Origin: Niallia alba
GTDB lineage: Bacteria; Bacillota; Bacilli; Bacillales; Cytobacillaceae
Assembly: GCF_012933555.1 (NCBI RefSeq)
Contig: NZ_JABBPK010000001.1
Coordinates: 4,008,001 to 4,072,000, forward strand
Direction of reading: 5' to 3'
DNA length: 64,000 nucleotides
Each line of letters begins with the position of its first letter. Position 1 is the stretch's first letter. The position numbers and the translations under genes were made by a program. Below, in pieces: positions 54,903 through 63,161 of this stretch. The notes beneath the pieces were generated by a model. The model saw only the letters and a program-made list of their open reading frames with translations. It had not been told where the DNA came from and ran no database searches.

Positions 54903-55532
54903 GTGAATAAAAAAATAGATAGAACAAGTGCTAATCATGATACCTATCAATTTATTATCCGTGTCTCCTATCAGCTGTTTATGGAATTAGGATATCGAAA
55001 AGTTAGTACAAGAATGATTGCAGAACATTGTGGGATAACACAGCCAGCCTTATATCACCATTTTAAGAATAAGCAAGACATTTATAAAGCAGTAATTAAT
55101 ACCTCTATTCAACAAACAGAACACGCTCTATTAAAAATTACGGAAGAATTTCAAAATCTAGAAGAATGTATCTATCAAATCGCTATTTACTTTTTAGAAA
55201 ATTATCAAGAAGATTTAATGCAAATGTTCCACGACTTACAACATGAAATGCCCAATGATATACAAACGCAATTAAGAATTCGCTGGCAAGAGGGATTTTT
55301 AAAACCCATTATTCAAGTGTTTGATCTAGAAGAAAAGAGCAATGACAGTATTTCCTTTCAAACCATAGAGAGTAATAGCGAGGAAATTGCGTTAATGTTT
55401 CTTCAATACATTCAAACAGCCATGCAACCTGCTTATATGAAACAACTTTCCACTGAACAACAAAAAAAGGAAATTAAGCGGAAAGCAAAGTTAATCGTTC
55501 ACCTATTTTTATTTGGACTAGTAAATAGGTAA
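54903..55532 (+). CDS. TetR-family transcriptional regulator
   Basis: 209 residues from GTG 54903 (VNKKIDRTSANHDTYQF), with GAAAGGG 8 bases upstream; the longer frame has no ribosome site and an unrelated hydrophobic start. TetR helix-turn-helix: SYQLFMELGYRKVSTRMIAEHCGITQPALYHHFKNKQDIYKAV. The C-terminal ligand domain is variable, and its inducer cannot be guessed. Two palindromic operators between this gene and the downstream MMPL exporter imply that it represses that exporter. Confidence 0.9.
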   Translation: MNKKIDRTSANHDTYQFIIRVSYQLFMELGYRKVSTRMIAEHCGITQPALYHHFKNKQDIYKAVINTSIQQTEHALLKITEEFQNLEECIYQIAIYFLENYQEDLMQMFHDLQHEMPNDIQTQLRIRWQEGFLKPIIQVFDLEEKSNDSISFQTIESNSEEIALMFLQYIQTAMQPAYMKQLSTEQQKKEIKRKAKLIVHLFLFGLVNR

Positions 55533-55580
55533 TGTTCTTTCAAAAAACACTTCATTTATTGCAAAAATAAATATATACTC

Positions 55581-55600
55581 AACTTATCAATTGATAAGTT
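55581..55600. promoter_or_regulatory. TetR-type operator 1
   Basis: AACTTATCAATTGATAAGTT is a perfect 20-bp palindrome between the TetR gene and the MMPL gene. A second copy starts 33 bp further on. Confidence 0.75.
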
Positions 55601-55613
55601 TTTTTAGAACCTG

Positions 55614-55629
55614 CTTATCGATTGATAAG
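55614..55629. promoter_or_regulatory. TetR-type operator 2
   Basis: CTTATCGATTGATAAG shares both 6-bp arms with operator 1 and lies 24 bp upstream of the MMPL start codon. Confidence 0.7.
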
Positions 55630-55652
55630 TTACGCTTTTAAGGAGTGGAAAA

Positions 55653-57854
55653 ATGAAACATTATATTTATCGTTATTTTGCCGCGGTAACTAGTAAAACG
55701 GGAAAGTGGATCACATTAATCTCTTGGCTTCTCCTTGTCGGGATATTAAGCATGCTCCTACCTCAAGCTAGTTCCCAAAAAAATGATTTGGCTGGAAATA
55801 TTCCAACTACCGCTTTATCACAGCAGGCTGAAGAAAAAATGAAAGAGGAATTTTCTAATGAACAAGGAACTCCTGCGTTAATTGCATGGTTTCGATCAAC
55901 CGGCTTATCCGATCAAGATTTAGAACAAATTCAGAAACTTACCAACCAATTAACAGAGGACCCACTTATTCATCAGGAAACGATTATTCCTTATCATCAA
56001 CTACCTTTAGAGGCAATAAAAAAACAAATTTCCGAAGATGGAACAACTATAGTTCTCCCTATATTATTTGAGAACAACTTAGCAACAACTGAACTAAAAG
56101 TAAGTATGAAAGAACTAGAAACTGTTGCAAACGACATATTGGAGGATAATCCTTTTAATACTACATTAAAAGACGATACGAAATTACATGCGAGAACGAC
56201 TGGTCCTGTCGGCATCTCTATTGATGCTACAGAGCTATTTAGCCAAGGTGACTTATCATTACTTATAGGCACTGTTATTATTGTATTAATTTGCTTGCTC
56301 ATCATTTACCGTTCTCCAGTGTTAGCGTTAATTCCTTTAATTGGAGTTGGTATCGCCTATGGAGTAATCAGCCCTTTACTTGGCTTCTTTGGAGAGTTAG
56401 GATGGATTGAATTCGATTCTCAGAGCATTGCCATAATGACTGTATTACTTTTTGGAGCTGGTACAGACTATTGTTTATTCATAATTAGTAGATATCGAAC
56501 TTTATTAACAAAAGAATCTATAAAAGAAATTGCGATGCAAAAAGCACTGGAACGTTCCGGCGGAGCAGTAGCAATGAGTGGCTTAACAGTAGTGTTTTCC
56601 CTCCTTGTATTATTATTAGCTCAGTATGGCGCTGTCCATCGATTTGCTATCCCATTTAGCTTATCTATCCTTATTATGATGATTGCGAGTCTGAGTCTAG
56701 TACCTGCTATTCTATCTATTATCGGAAGATTGTCTTTTTATCCATTCGTTCCTAAAACAGAGGAATTATTATTAAAAAAAGGTGCAAATAAATTACCTAA
56801 TCAAAGAAAATCACTTGGAAACGCGATTGGTACTATGGTAACAAAACATCCATGGAAAGTGACGATTCTAACGACAATATTGCTTGGTTTTTTTGCTCTA
56901 TTTTCCCTTAAAACAGAGTATACGTATGACTTATTGTCCTCTTTCCCTGATGATATGCCTTCTAGAGAAGGATTTGCTTTAATTGAAGATCACTTTAATG
57001 CGGGAGAACTCGCTCCAGTCTCTGTTATGATTAATACAGAAGGAAAAGATGTAAAAGTGGAGGAATCCTTAAAAGAATTGGATTTTATCGCCACCGTATC
57101 AGAGGCTGAAATAGGTAAAAGCAACCCTGAATTAGTAAAGTATTCCTTGGAACTCCAAAACAATCCTTATTCGAATGAAGCGATGGATAAACTACCAACT
57201 ATTCGTGAAACATTGGAACAGAAACTTCAAGATAGTGGCATTAAAAATCCAAAGGATAAAATTTGGCTTTCTGGAATTACTGCAGAACAATATGATACAA
57301 GAGAAGTAACAAACGAAGATGCCCAACTAATTATTCCGGTTATTTTAGTTATGATTGCCATCCTTTTACTTATTTATCTACGCTCCATTACGGCAGCCAT
57401 CTATTTAATCGCATCTGTTCTTCTTTCCTACTTTAGTGCGTTAGGTCTAGGATGGATTATTCTCCATTATGGTTTTGGCGTAGAAGCAATTCAAGGGTTA
57501 ATTCCGTTGTACTCCTTCGTATTTATCGTGGCATTAGGAGAAGATTATAATATTTTTATGATTTCAAGTATATGGAAGAAAAGCAAAGAGATGCCGCTCT
57601 TACAAGCAGTGAAAGAAGGCGTTGCAGAATCAGGTGGCGTTATTACTTCTGCTGGAGTTATTTTAGCTGCTACCTTTATGGTATTGACTACTTTACCTAT
57701 GCAAGTACTTGTCCACTTTGGAACGATAACGGCTATTGGAATTGTTTTAGATACTTTTATTGTAAGACCTTTTTTAGTACCAGGAATTACTTCCCTATTA
57801 GGAAATGCTGTCTTTTGGCCAAGCAAGAAAATTCATGTAAAAGAAAACGAATAA
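55653..57854 (+). CDS. MMPL/RND-family membrane transporter
   Basis: 733 residues with two homologous halves, each with a helix, a large extracytoplasmic loop and a cluster of helices (about 12 transmembrane segments). Conserved motifs: GAGTDYCLFIISRYR in the first half (about residue 270) and ALGEDYNIFMISSIW in the second (about 630), carrying the Asp-Tyr proton-relay pair typical of MMPL proteins. Related proteins export lipids or drugs. AAGGAG precedes ATG. The TetR gene and two operators upstream suggest an inducible efflux system; the substrate is unknown. Confidence 0.9.
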   Translation: MKHYIYRYFAAVTSKTGKWITLISWLLLVGILSMLLPQASSQKNDLAGNIPTTALSQQAEEKMKEEFSNEQGTPALIAWFRSTGLSDQDLEQIQKLTNQLTEDPLIHQETIIPYHQLPLEAIKKQISEDGTTIVLPILFENNLATTELKVSMKELETVANDILEDNPFNTTLKDDTKLHARTTGPVGISIDATELFSQGDLSLLIGTVIIVLICLLIIYRSPVLALIPLIGVGIAYGVISPLLGFFGELGWIEFDSQSIAIMTVLLFGAGTDYCLFIISRYRTLLTKESIKEIAMQKALERSGGAVAMSGLTVVFSLLVLLLAQYGAVHRFAIPFSLSILIMMIASLSLVPAILSIIGRLSFYPFVPKTEELLLKKGANKLPNQRKSLGNAIGTMVTKHPWKVTILTTILLGFFALFSLKTEYTYDLLSSFPDDMPSREGFALIEDHFNAGELAPVSVMINTEGKDVKVEESLKELDFIATVSEAEIGKSNPELVKYSLELQNNPYSNEAMDKLPTIRETLEQKLQDSGIKNPKDKIWLSGITAEQYDTREVTNEDAQLIIPVILVMIAILLLIYLRSITAAIYLIASVLLSYFSALGLGWIILHYGFGVEAIQGLIPLYSFVFIVALGEDYNIFMISSIWKKSKEMPLLQAVKEGVAESGGVITSAGVILAATFMVLTTLPMQVLVHFGTITAIGIVLDTFIVRPFLVPGITSLLGNAVFWPSKKIHVKENE

Positions 57855-57855
57855 T

Positions 57856-57952
57856 TTATCCCACTCTTACTGTCCGTACAGGTCCGATTGGTTCAACTAA
57901 CCATCAGTGGGGGAGCAAGGAAAACCCCCACTGATAGAAGTTTCACTTTATT
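57856..57952 (-). repeat. Hairpin repeat family B, short inverted copy
   Basis: TTTATCCCACTCTTACTGTCCG to AGAAGTTTCACTTTAT with the GTGGGGG/CCCCCAC hairpin but without the middle stem. It starts just after the MMPL stop codon. Both ends carry TTTAT. Confidence 0.8.
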
Positions 57953-57955
57953 CAA

Positions 57956-57996
57956 TCCTCCAAGCTTATTTTAAGAGAAGCCTTGGAGGAATTTTT
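57956..57996 (+). terminator. MMPL gene terminator
   Basis: TCCTCCAAGCTT pairs with AAGCCTTGGAGGA (one bulge), loop ATTTTAAGAG, followed by ATTTTT. Confidence 0.75.
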
Positions 57997-58094
57997 ATCT
58001 TCAAACTTACTCCTCTCACCCTTGCTTATCCTAAATAAAAAAAGCATAGTTTTAAAAAAGCCTTCTCCATTTTTTCTAAATAAATTTCAATTTC

Positions 58095-58124
58095 TTAAAA
58101 CAAAACCCTCTTCCCATCCGTCTA
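58095..58124 (+). promoter_or_regulatory. Candidate ECF-type promoter of the sigma gene
   Basis: TTAAAAC (58095-58101), 17-bp spacer, CGTCTA (58119-58124). AAC with CGTC is typical of ECF sigma promoters in Bacillus and would allow self-activation. The spacer is slightly long. Confidence 0.4.
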
Positions 58125-58177
58125 TCACTTGTAAAACTTAAGTTATTACGTATTTAATTCCATAAAGGAGCTCTTGT

Positions 58178-58663
58178 ATGTTTAACAAAAATAAAAAAGA
58201 AACGGAGTTAATTGCATTTATTATGGATAATAAAGCAAGCTTCTATCGATTTGCATATTCCTATGTACGAAATCAAGAAGATGCCTTGGATATTGTCCAA
58301 GATTCTATTCATAAAGCACTTAAAAAACAGCACCAATTAAAGGATATTTCTATGATGAAAAGTTGGTTTTATCGAATAGTCGCTACTACCTCTCTTGATT
58401 TTTTGCGAAAAAGGAAACGATGGCATGTTACAGACGATGAAAATCTGGAAATACTCGCTTCAAGTTCAGTCGATACTTACAAAAATTTAGATTTAGAACA
58501 AGCTATTAATCAGCTTCCTCCATCTTACAAAACAATTGTTATCCTTCGTTTTTTTGAAGATTTAAAGCTGGAGGAAATTGCTTCTGTATTAGGCGAAAAT
58601 ATTAATACAGTCAAAACGAAGCTTTATAAAGCACTAAAAATACTACGCATAGAAATGAAATAA
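58178..58663 (+). CDS. sigV: ECF-type sigma factor (SigV-like)
   Basis: 161 residues with only regions 2 and 4. Region 2: SFYRFAYSYVRNQEDALDIVQDSIHKALKK and MMKSWFYRIVATTSLDFLRKR. Region 4: LPPSYKTIVILRFFEDLKLEEIASVLGENINTVKTKLYKAL. Best matched by the SigV group because its partner gene is RsiV-like. In B. subtilis SigV gives lysozyme resistance after lysozyme binds RsiV. AAGGAG precedes ATG; the stop is 15 bp before the anti-sigma gene. Confidence 0.85.
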   Translation: MFNKNKKETELIAFIMDNKASFYRFAYSYVRNQEDALDIVQDSIHKALKKQHQLKDISMMKSWFYRIVATTSLDFLRKRKRWHVTDDENLEILASSSVDTYKNLDLEQAINQLPPSYKTIVILRFFEDLKLEEIASVLGENINTVKTKLYKALKILRIEMK

Positions 58664-58678
58664 TGATGGAGGAATATA

Positions 58679-59530
58679 ATGGATAAAAAATTTGAGGATA
58701 TGAAAAATGAATATTTAAGTGTTGCAATTCCAGAGGAACTTGAGAAGCGAATACTTAAGTCCATTAAAAGGCATCGTACTTTAAAAAGAATTTCACATAA
58801 TGCTATCTTCCTAGCAGCATCCATTCTTTTATTAATTACGACAGTTAATATAAGTCCAGCAGCAGCAAGCACCTTAGCAGATATTCCATTTTTAAACAAA
58901 GTCATTAAAGTCGTTACAATAGCAGAATGGAAAGAAACGAAGGAAAATAGTCAGCTAAATTTAAAAACTCCTAAAGTAACTGGCTTAGAGAATGAAGCTC
59001 TTTCACATGCATTAAACCAACAATATGTACAAGAATCAAAAGAGCTTTATGCTAAATTTCAACAAGAAACAGCAAATGAAGCTGGAAACTATTCACTTGA
59101 AAGTGGCTATATCGTTAAAACAGATGATGATTTAATATTCTCCCTTGGTAGATATACAACAGAAATAAAGGCATCGGCTGCAGAAACTATTCACTATGTT
59201 ACAATCGATAAGCAAAACGAACTATTAATCACGTTACCTAGCTTATTTAAGGATGAATCCTATATTAATTCGATCAGTGAGTATATTTTAAATGAAATGA
59301 ATCAACAAATAAAAGCAGAGACCGGAAATTACTTCATAAAAAATCAAAACGATCCAGATGGATTTGAAAAAATCGATAGCTCTCAAAACTTCTATATAAA
59401 CACAAACCATCAATTAGTGATTTGCTTTGATGAATATGAGGTAGCACCAGGTTATATGGGTACGATCGAGTTTCCTATTCCGACAGAAATCATAAAAGAT
59501 CATTTAGTAAGTGATTTATATATAAAGTAA
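58679..59530 (+). CDS. rsiV: Membrane anti-sigma factor, RsiV-like
   Basis: 283 residues. A cytoplasmic N-terminal segment (MDKKFEDMKNEYLSVAIPEEL) precedes one transmembrane helix (AIFLAASILLLITTVNISPAAAS, about residues 41-63) and an extracellular region with a DUF4163/DUF3298-like fold (AETIHYVTIDKQNELLITLPSLFKD; FYINTNHQLVICFDEYEVAPGYMG). That layout is that of RsiV, which holds SigV until lysozyme binds and site-1/2 proteolysis releases it. The ligand here is inferred. Confidence 0.82.
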   Translation: MDKKFEDMKNEYLSVAIPEELEKRILKSIKRHRTLKRISHNAIFLAASILLLITTVNISPAAASTLADIPFLNKVIKVVTIAEWKETKENSQLNLKTPKVTGLENEALSHALNQQYVQESKELYAKFQQETANEAGNYSLESGYIVKTDDDLIFSLGRYTTEIKASAAETIHYVTIDKQNELLITLPSLFKDESYINSISEYILNEMNQQIKAETGNYFIKNQNDPDGFEKIDSSQNFYINTNHQLVICFDEYEVAPGYMGTIEFPIPTEIIKDHLVSDLYIK

Positions 59531-59555
59531 ACATAAGCATCGGTTCAATAGACTT

Positions 59556-59600
59556 AGTCAGAGGAACGAACATATCTCATTCCCTCTGACTTTTTCTTTT
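59556..59600 (+). terminator. sigV-rsiV terminator
   Basis: AGTCAGAGG pairs with CCTCTGACT, loop about 18 nt, then TTTTCTTTTT. Confidence 0.85.
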
Positions 59601-59736
59601 TTATGGATGAAAAGTTTTCCTCTGTCAAACTGTTTTCTCTTGCTAACACTTTTGTTGATATGTATAAAAACGTTGCTCTAGACCCACCCTATAATGACTT
59701 GATATGATTAGTGGGTTAGTTAAGGGGGCGTTTGTG

Positions 59737-60615
59737 ATGGATAAAAAATATGCAGACTTAAAACTCGGCGAACGAGCTGCTATATTAAGTATTTTTACAT
59801 ATATTATTTTAGCTTCTGTGAAATTATTTATTGGGAACAGTTCTGATTCCCAAGCATTGAAAGCAGACGGTTGGAATAATTTCACCGATATTATTGCTTC
59901 AGTTGCCGTTCTAATCGGCTTGCGACTATCCCAAAAACCAGCCGATAAAGATCATCCTTATGGTCATTGGAAAGCGGAAACTGTCGCTTCGTTAATTGCT
60001 TCTTTCATTATGATGAGCGTGGGTTTGCAAGTATTATTCCAAGCAGTATCGTCTTTCTTTACTCATTCAAGACAAGCACCTGATTTAGTGGCAGCTTATA
60101 CAGCTATTGCATGTGGTATGGTTATGTTCTTCGTCTATCGCATCAATTTACGATTAGGGAAAAAAATAAATAGCCAAGCTGTAAAGGCAGCTGCAAAAGA
60201 TAACTTCTCCGACTCGATGGTTAGCTTTGGGACTGCTGTTGGTATTTTTGGAGCACAATTAAACTTAGGCTTTTTAGATCCGCTAGCAGCCTGTATTGTC
60301 GGCCTGTTAATTTGTAAAACAGCCTGGGGAATATTCCGAGAAACAACTCACTATTTAACAGATGGATTTGATGTTCTATTGATTGACAACTATAAAAAGA
60401 CCATTCTACATACGGATGGCGTTAAAGCTGTAAAAGAAATTAAAGCGAGAAACTATGGGAACAGTCCAGTCGTGGATGTTGTTATTACTGTTAATCAGAA
60501 ACTAGATATTACCGATGCCCATGATATCTCTTCTGCTGTAGAGAATGCTTTAATAAATGAATTTAATGTGTTAGAGGTACATGTCCATATTGAGCCAGAC
60601 GAAGAAAAACAGTAA
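59737..60615 (+). CDS. Cation diffusion facilitator transporter
   Basis: 292 residues from ATG 59737 (MDKKYADLKLGERAAIL), with GGGGG upstream; the 11-residue extension is unsupported. About six transmembrane helices. Metal-site motifs DSQALKADGWNNFTDI in helix 2, DHPYGHWKAE, and DNFSDSMVS in helix 5. The C-terminal cytoplasmic domain (AVKEIKARNYGNSPVVDVVI; VLEVHVHIEPDEE) is typical of CDF dimers. Exports divalent metal such as Mn2+, Zn2+ or Fe2+; specificity is not determinable by eye. Confidence 0.92.
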   Translation: MDKKYADLKLGERAAILSIFTYIILASVKLFIGNSSDSQALKADGWNNFTDIIASVAVLIGLRLSQKPADKDHPYGHWKAETVASLIASFIMMSVGLQVLFQAVSSFFTHSRQAPDLVAAYTAIACGMVMFFVYRINLRLGKKINSQAVKAAAKDNFSDSMVSFGTAVGIFGAQLNLGFLDPLAACIVGLLICKTAWGIFRETTHYLTDGFDVLLIDNYKKTILHTDGVKAVKEIKARNYGNSPVVDVVITVNQKLDITDAHDISSAVENALINEFNVLEVHVHIEPDEEKQ

Positions 60616-60616
60616 A

Positions 60617-60660
60617 GAAAACTTCCAGCAAGCAGCGAGAGTCTTACTGCCCATTAAGAA
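60617..60660 (+). repeat. Probable remnant of repeat family B
   Basis: AAGAAAACTTCCAGC then GAGAGTCTTACTG and CATTAAGAATG resemble the two ends of the 155-bp unit joined after a large internal deletion. It sits right after the CDF gene stop. Confidence 0.4.
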
Positions 60661-60662
60661 TG

Positions 60663-60695
60663 AAAAAACGAAGGAATTCGTATCCTTCGTTTTTC
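60663..60695. terminator. Bidirectional terminator between the CDF gene and proS
   Basis: AAAAAACGAAGGA paired with TCCTTCGTTTTT around ATTCGTA. Confidence 0.88.
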
Positions 60696-60715
60696 TATTT
60701 ATATCACATCAAAAA

Positions 60716-62149
60716 TTAATATGCTTTTGCCCAATACACTAATTTACTTGCTTTTTTACCACAGCATACACAAGTCTCGGCGATTGATTCCTGTTCAAAA
60801 GGCATGCATCTAGATGTTGCACTTGTCTCTTCCTTTATTTTGTCTTCACAAGCTTGATCTTCGCACCACATCGCTTTAATAAACCCTGGTTTTTCTTTCA
60901 CTGTCCATTGTTTAAATTCATCAAAATTTAAAGCAGTATGAGTGTTTTCTTCTCTATGATCTGTGGCTTTCTTTAACAAATTGTCTTGAATCTCGATTAA
61001 TAATTGCGCAATTGTTTCTTCTAATCCTTCCATCGAGACAAATTGTTTCTCTCCTGTATCTCTTCTCACAAGAACTACTTGGTTTTTCTCCATATCTTTT
61101 GGTCCTACTTCTAAACGCAAAGGGATTCCTTTCATTTCATACTCATTAAATTTCCAGCCTGGCTTTTTATCGCTTGCATCAATGCCAATGCGGATTGTAC
61201 TGCTTAATTTCTTCTGTAAATCATAAGCAAAATCCAATACACCTTCCTTATGCTGGGCAATTGGTACAATCATCACTTGCGTTGGAGCAATCATTGGCGG
61301 TACTACTAAACCACGGTCATCGCCATGAACCATAATCATTGCACCAATAATTCTAGTAGTAAAGCCCCATGATGTTTGTTGTACATGCTGGAGGTTTCCG
61401 TCTCTATCCGAGAACTGAATGCCAAAGGATTTAGCAAAGCCATCACCTAGATTATGAGAGGTTCCTGATTGCAATGCTTTTCCATCATGCATCAAACTTT
61501 CAATCGTATACGTATATTTTGCACCTGCGAATTTTTCTTTTTCTGTTTTACGCCCTTTAATAACTGGAAGTGCTAAGTATTTTTCGCATATTTCAGCATA
61601 GACTTGAAGCATTTGAATGGTTTCTCTATCTGCATCTTCTTCTGTTTCATGGCATGTATGCCCCTCTTGCCACAAAAATTCCAATGTACGTAAAAATGGA
61701 CGAGTTGTCTTTTCCCATCGTACTACATTTGCCCATTGATTATATAGCTTTGGAAGATCACGATAGGAATGAATGATATTTTTATAATGCTCTGCAAATA
61801 GGACTTCTGATGTTGGGCGCACGCAAAGTCTTTCTGCTAATTCCTCGTCTCCGCCATGTGTAACCCATGCTACTTCTGGTGCAAATCCCTCGATATGATC
61901 CTTTTCTCTTTGTAAAAGGCTTTCAGGAATAAATAATGGCATATAGACATTTTCATGACCTGTTTCTTTAATACGTTTGTCTAATGCTTCTTTAATATTC
62001 TCCCAAATTGCCGTTCCATATGGTCGAATGATCATCGAACCTCTTACACTGGAATAATCAATTAGTTCTGCTTTTGTTACAACATCTGTATACCACTGGG
62101 CAAAATCGTCTTCCATACTGGTAATGCTTTTTACAAAATCCTTTGCCAT
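60716..62149 (-). CDS. proS: Prolyl-tRNA synthetase, archaeal/eukaryotic type
   Basis: Charges tRNA-Pro. 477 residues, the shorter type without the editing insertion of the ~565-residue bacterial ProS. Class II motifs: [19 protein letters not shown] (motif 1 region), [18 protein letters not shown] (motif 2), and [26 protein letters not shown] (motif 3 and start of anticodon domain). The C-terminal domain has a Cys cluster ([20 protein letters not shown]) and ends in YWAKAY, as in archaeal-type ProRS. Regulated by an upstream T-box. Bacilli may also carry a bacterial-type proS elsewhere. Confidence 0.96.
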   Translation of the reverse strand: MAKDFVKSITSMEDDFAQWYTDVVTKAELIDYSSVRGSMIIRPYGTAIWENIKEALDKRIKETGHENVYMPLFIPESLLQREKDHIEGFAPEVAWVTHGGDEELAERLCVRPTSEVLFAEHYKNIIHSYRDLPKLYNQWANVVRWEKTTRPFLRTLEFLWQEGHTCHETEEDADRETIQMLQVYAEICEKYLALPVIKGRKTEKEKFAGAKYTYTIESLMHDGKALQSGTSHNLGDGFAKSFGIQFSDRDGNLQHVQQTSWGFTTRIIGAMIMVHGDDRGLVVPPMIAPTQVMIVPIAQHKEGVLDFAYDLQKKLSSTIRIGIDASDKKPGWKFNEYEMKGIPLRLEVGPKDMEKNQVVLVRRDTGEKQFVSMEGLEETIAQLLIEIQDNLLKKATDHREENTHTALNFDEFKQWTVKEKPGFIKAMWCEDQACEDKIKEETSATSRCMPFEQESIAETCVCCGKKASKLVYWAKAY

Positions 62150-62221
62150 TTTAGGGGCCTCCTATTTTATTAGTCGTTTTTAAAAATATTTCGATTGGCC
62201 TTTTCTTTGAAAAAAGACCAT

Positions 62222-62450
62222 AAAAAAAAGCTTTGCCATTCATTAGGGACCAAATAATGGCGGTACCACCCTAATTCAAAGCAAAGCTTTACACTCTTCC
62301 ATGTTAACGGTCTTGAACCGCTGAATCTTTTTAAACAAAGTCTATTCGATACAGAACGAAAAAGGCAGGTTCAACAGGTGAGCCTATAGGTCCTTTCAGC
62401 ATTTAGACCCTCTCTTTAATAGACATTGCTGCATACTATTCCTTTTTATA
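62222..62450 (-). promoter_or_regulatory. T-box riboswitch (proline) upstream of proS
   Basis: Leader RNA that senses uncharged tRNA-Pro. The T-box core AGGGTGGTACCGCC is at 62272..62259. The stem I region (from about 62447) includes AGAGAGGGT and a specifier context GAA-CCT-GCC, where CCT (62369..62367) is a proline codon. The terminator stem AAAGCTTTGC / GCAAAGCTTT is followed by TTTTTTT at 62229..62222. The competing antiterminator would use the T-box core. Confidence 0.92.
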
Positions 62451-62477
62451 GTTTCTTTATTCATTTCTTTGTGAAAA

Positions 62478-62506
62478 ATCATATCGGATAGAAACATTAT
62501 TGTCAA
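62478..62506 (-). promoter_or_regulatory. proS promoter
   Basis: Leftward TTGACA (62506..62501), 17-bp spacer, TATGAT (62483..62478), positioned to start the T-box leader. Confidence 0.8.
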
Positions 62507-62538
62507 TATGGATTTTTTTTATTCTTTTTAGAAACTAT

Positions 62539-63151
62539 TTTATCCCACTCTTAACGGACAGTAAGACTCCCACCTCAAGCTTAGGAGAATACAAGGAAGA
62601 TAGGTGGGAGATCAACTGTCCGTAAAGGTCCGATTGGTTCAACTAACCATCAGTGGGGAGGAAGGCCCCCCCACTGATAGAAGTTTCACTTTATCCCACT
62701 CTTAACGGACAGTAAGACTCCCACCTCAAGCTTAGGAGAATACAAGGAAGATAGGTGGGAGATCAACTGTCCGTAAAGGTCCGATTGGTTCAACTAACCA
62801 TCAGTGGGGAGGAAGGCCCCCCCCACTGATAGAAGTTTCACTTTATCCCACTCTTAACGGACAGTAAGACTCCCACCTCAAGCTTAGGAGAATACAAGGA
62901 AGATAGGTGGGAGATCAACTGTCCGTAAAGGTCCGATTGGTTCAACTAACCATCAGTGGGGAGGAAGGCCCCCCCCACTGATAGAAGTTTCACTTTATCC
63001 CACTCTTAACGGACAGTAAGACTCCCCCTCAAGCATAGGAGAATACGAGAAAGAAAGGTGGGAGATCAACTGTCCGTAAAGGTCCGATTGGTTCAACTAA
63101 CCATCAGTGGGGGAGGACGGAAACCCCTCACTGATGGAAGTTTCACTTTAT
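62539..63151 (-). repeat. Tandem array of four ~152-bp hairpin repeats (family B, inverted)
   Basis: Units begin at TTTATCCCACTCTTAACGG near 62539, 62690, 62842 and 62994 and run to TTTCACTTTAT at 63151. The first three are nearly identical; the fourth has more changes (for example in the CTCAAGC region). They carry the same paired motifs as the 45.9-kb array in the opposite orientation, with a perfect CTCCCACCT..AGGTGGGAG stem. No gene lies within. Confidence 0.93.
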
Positions 63152-63161
63152 AGTATCCCTT

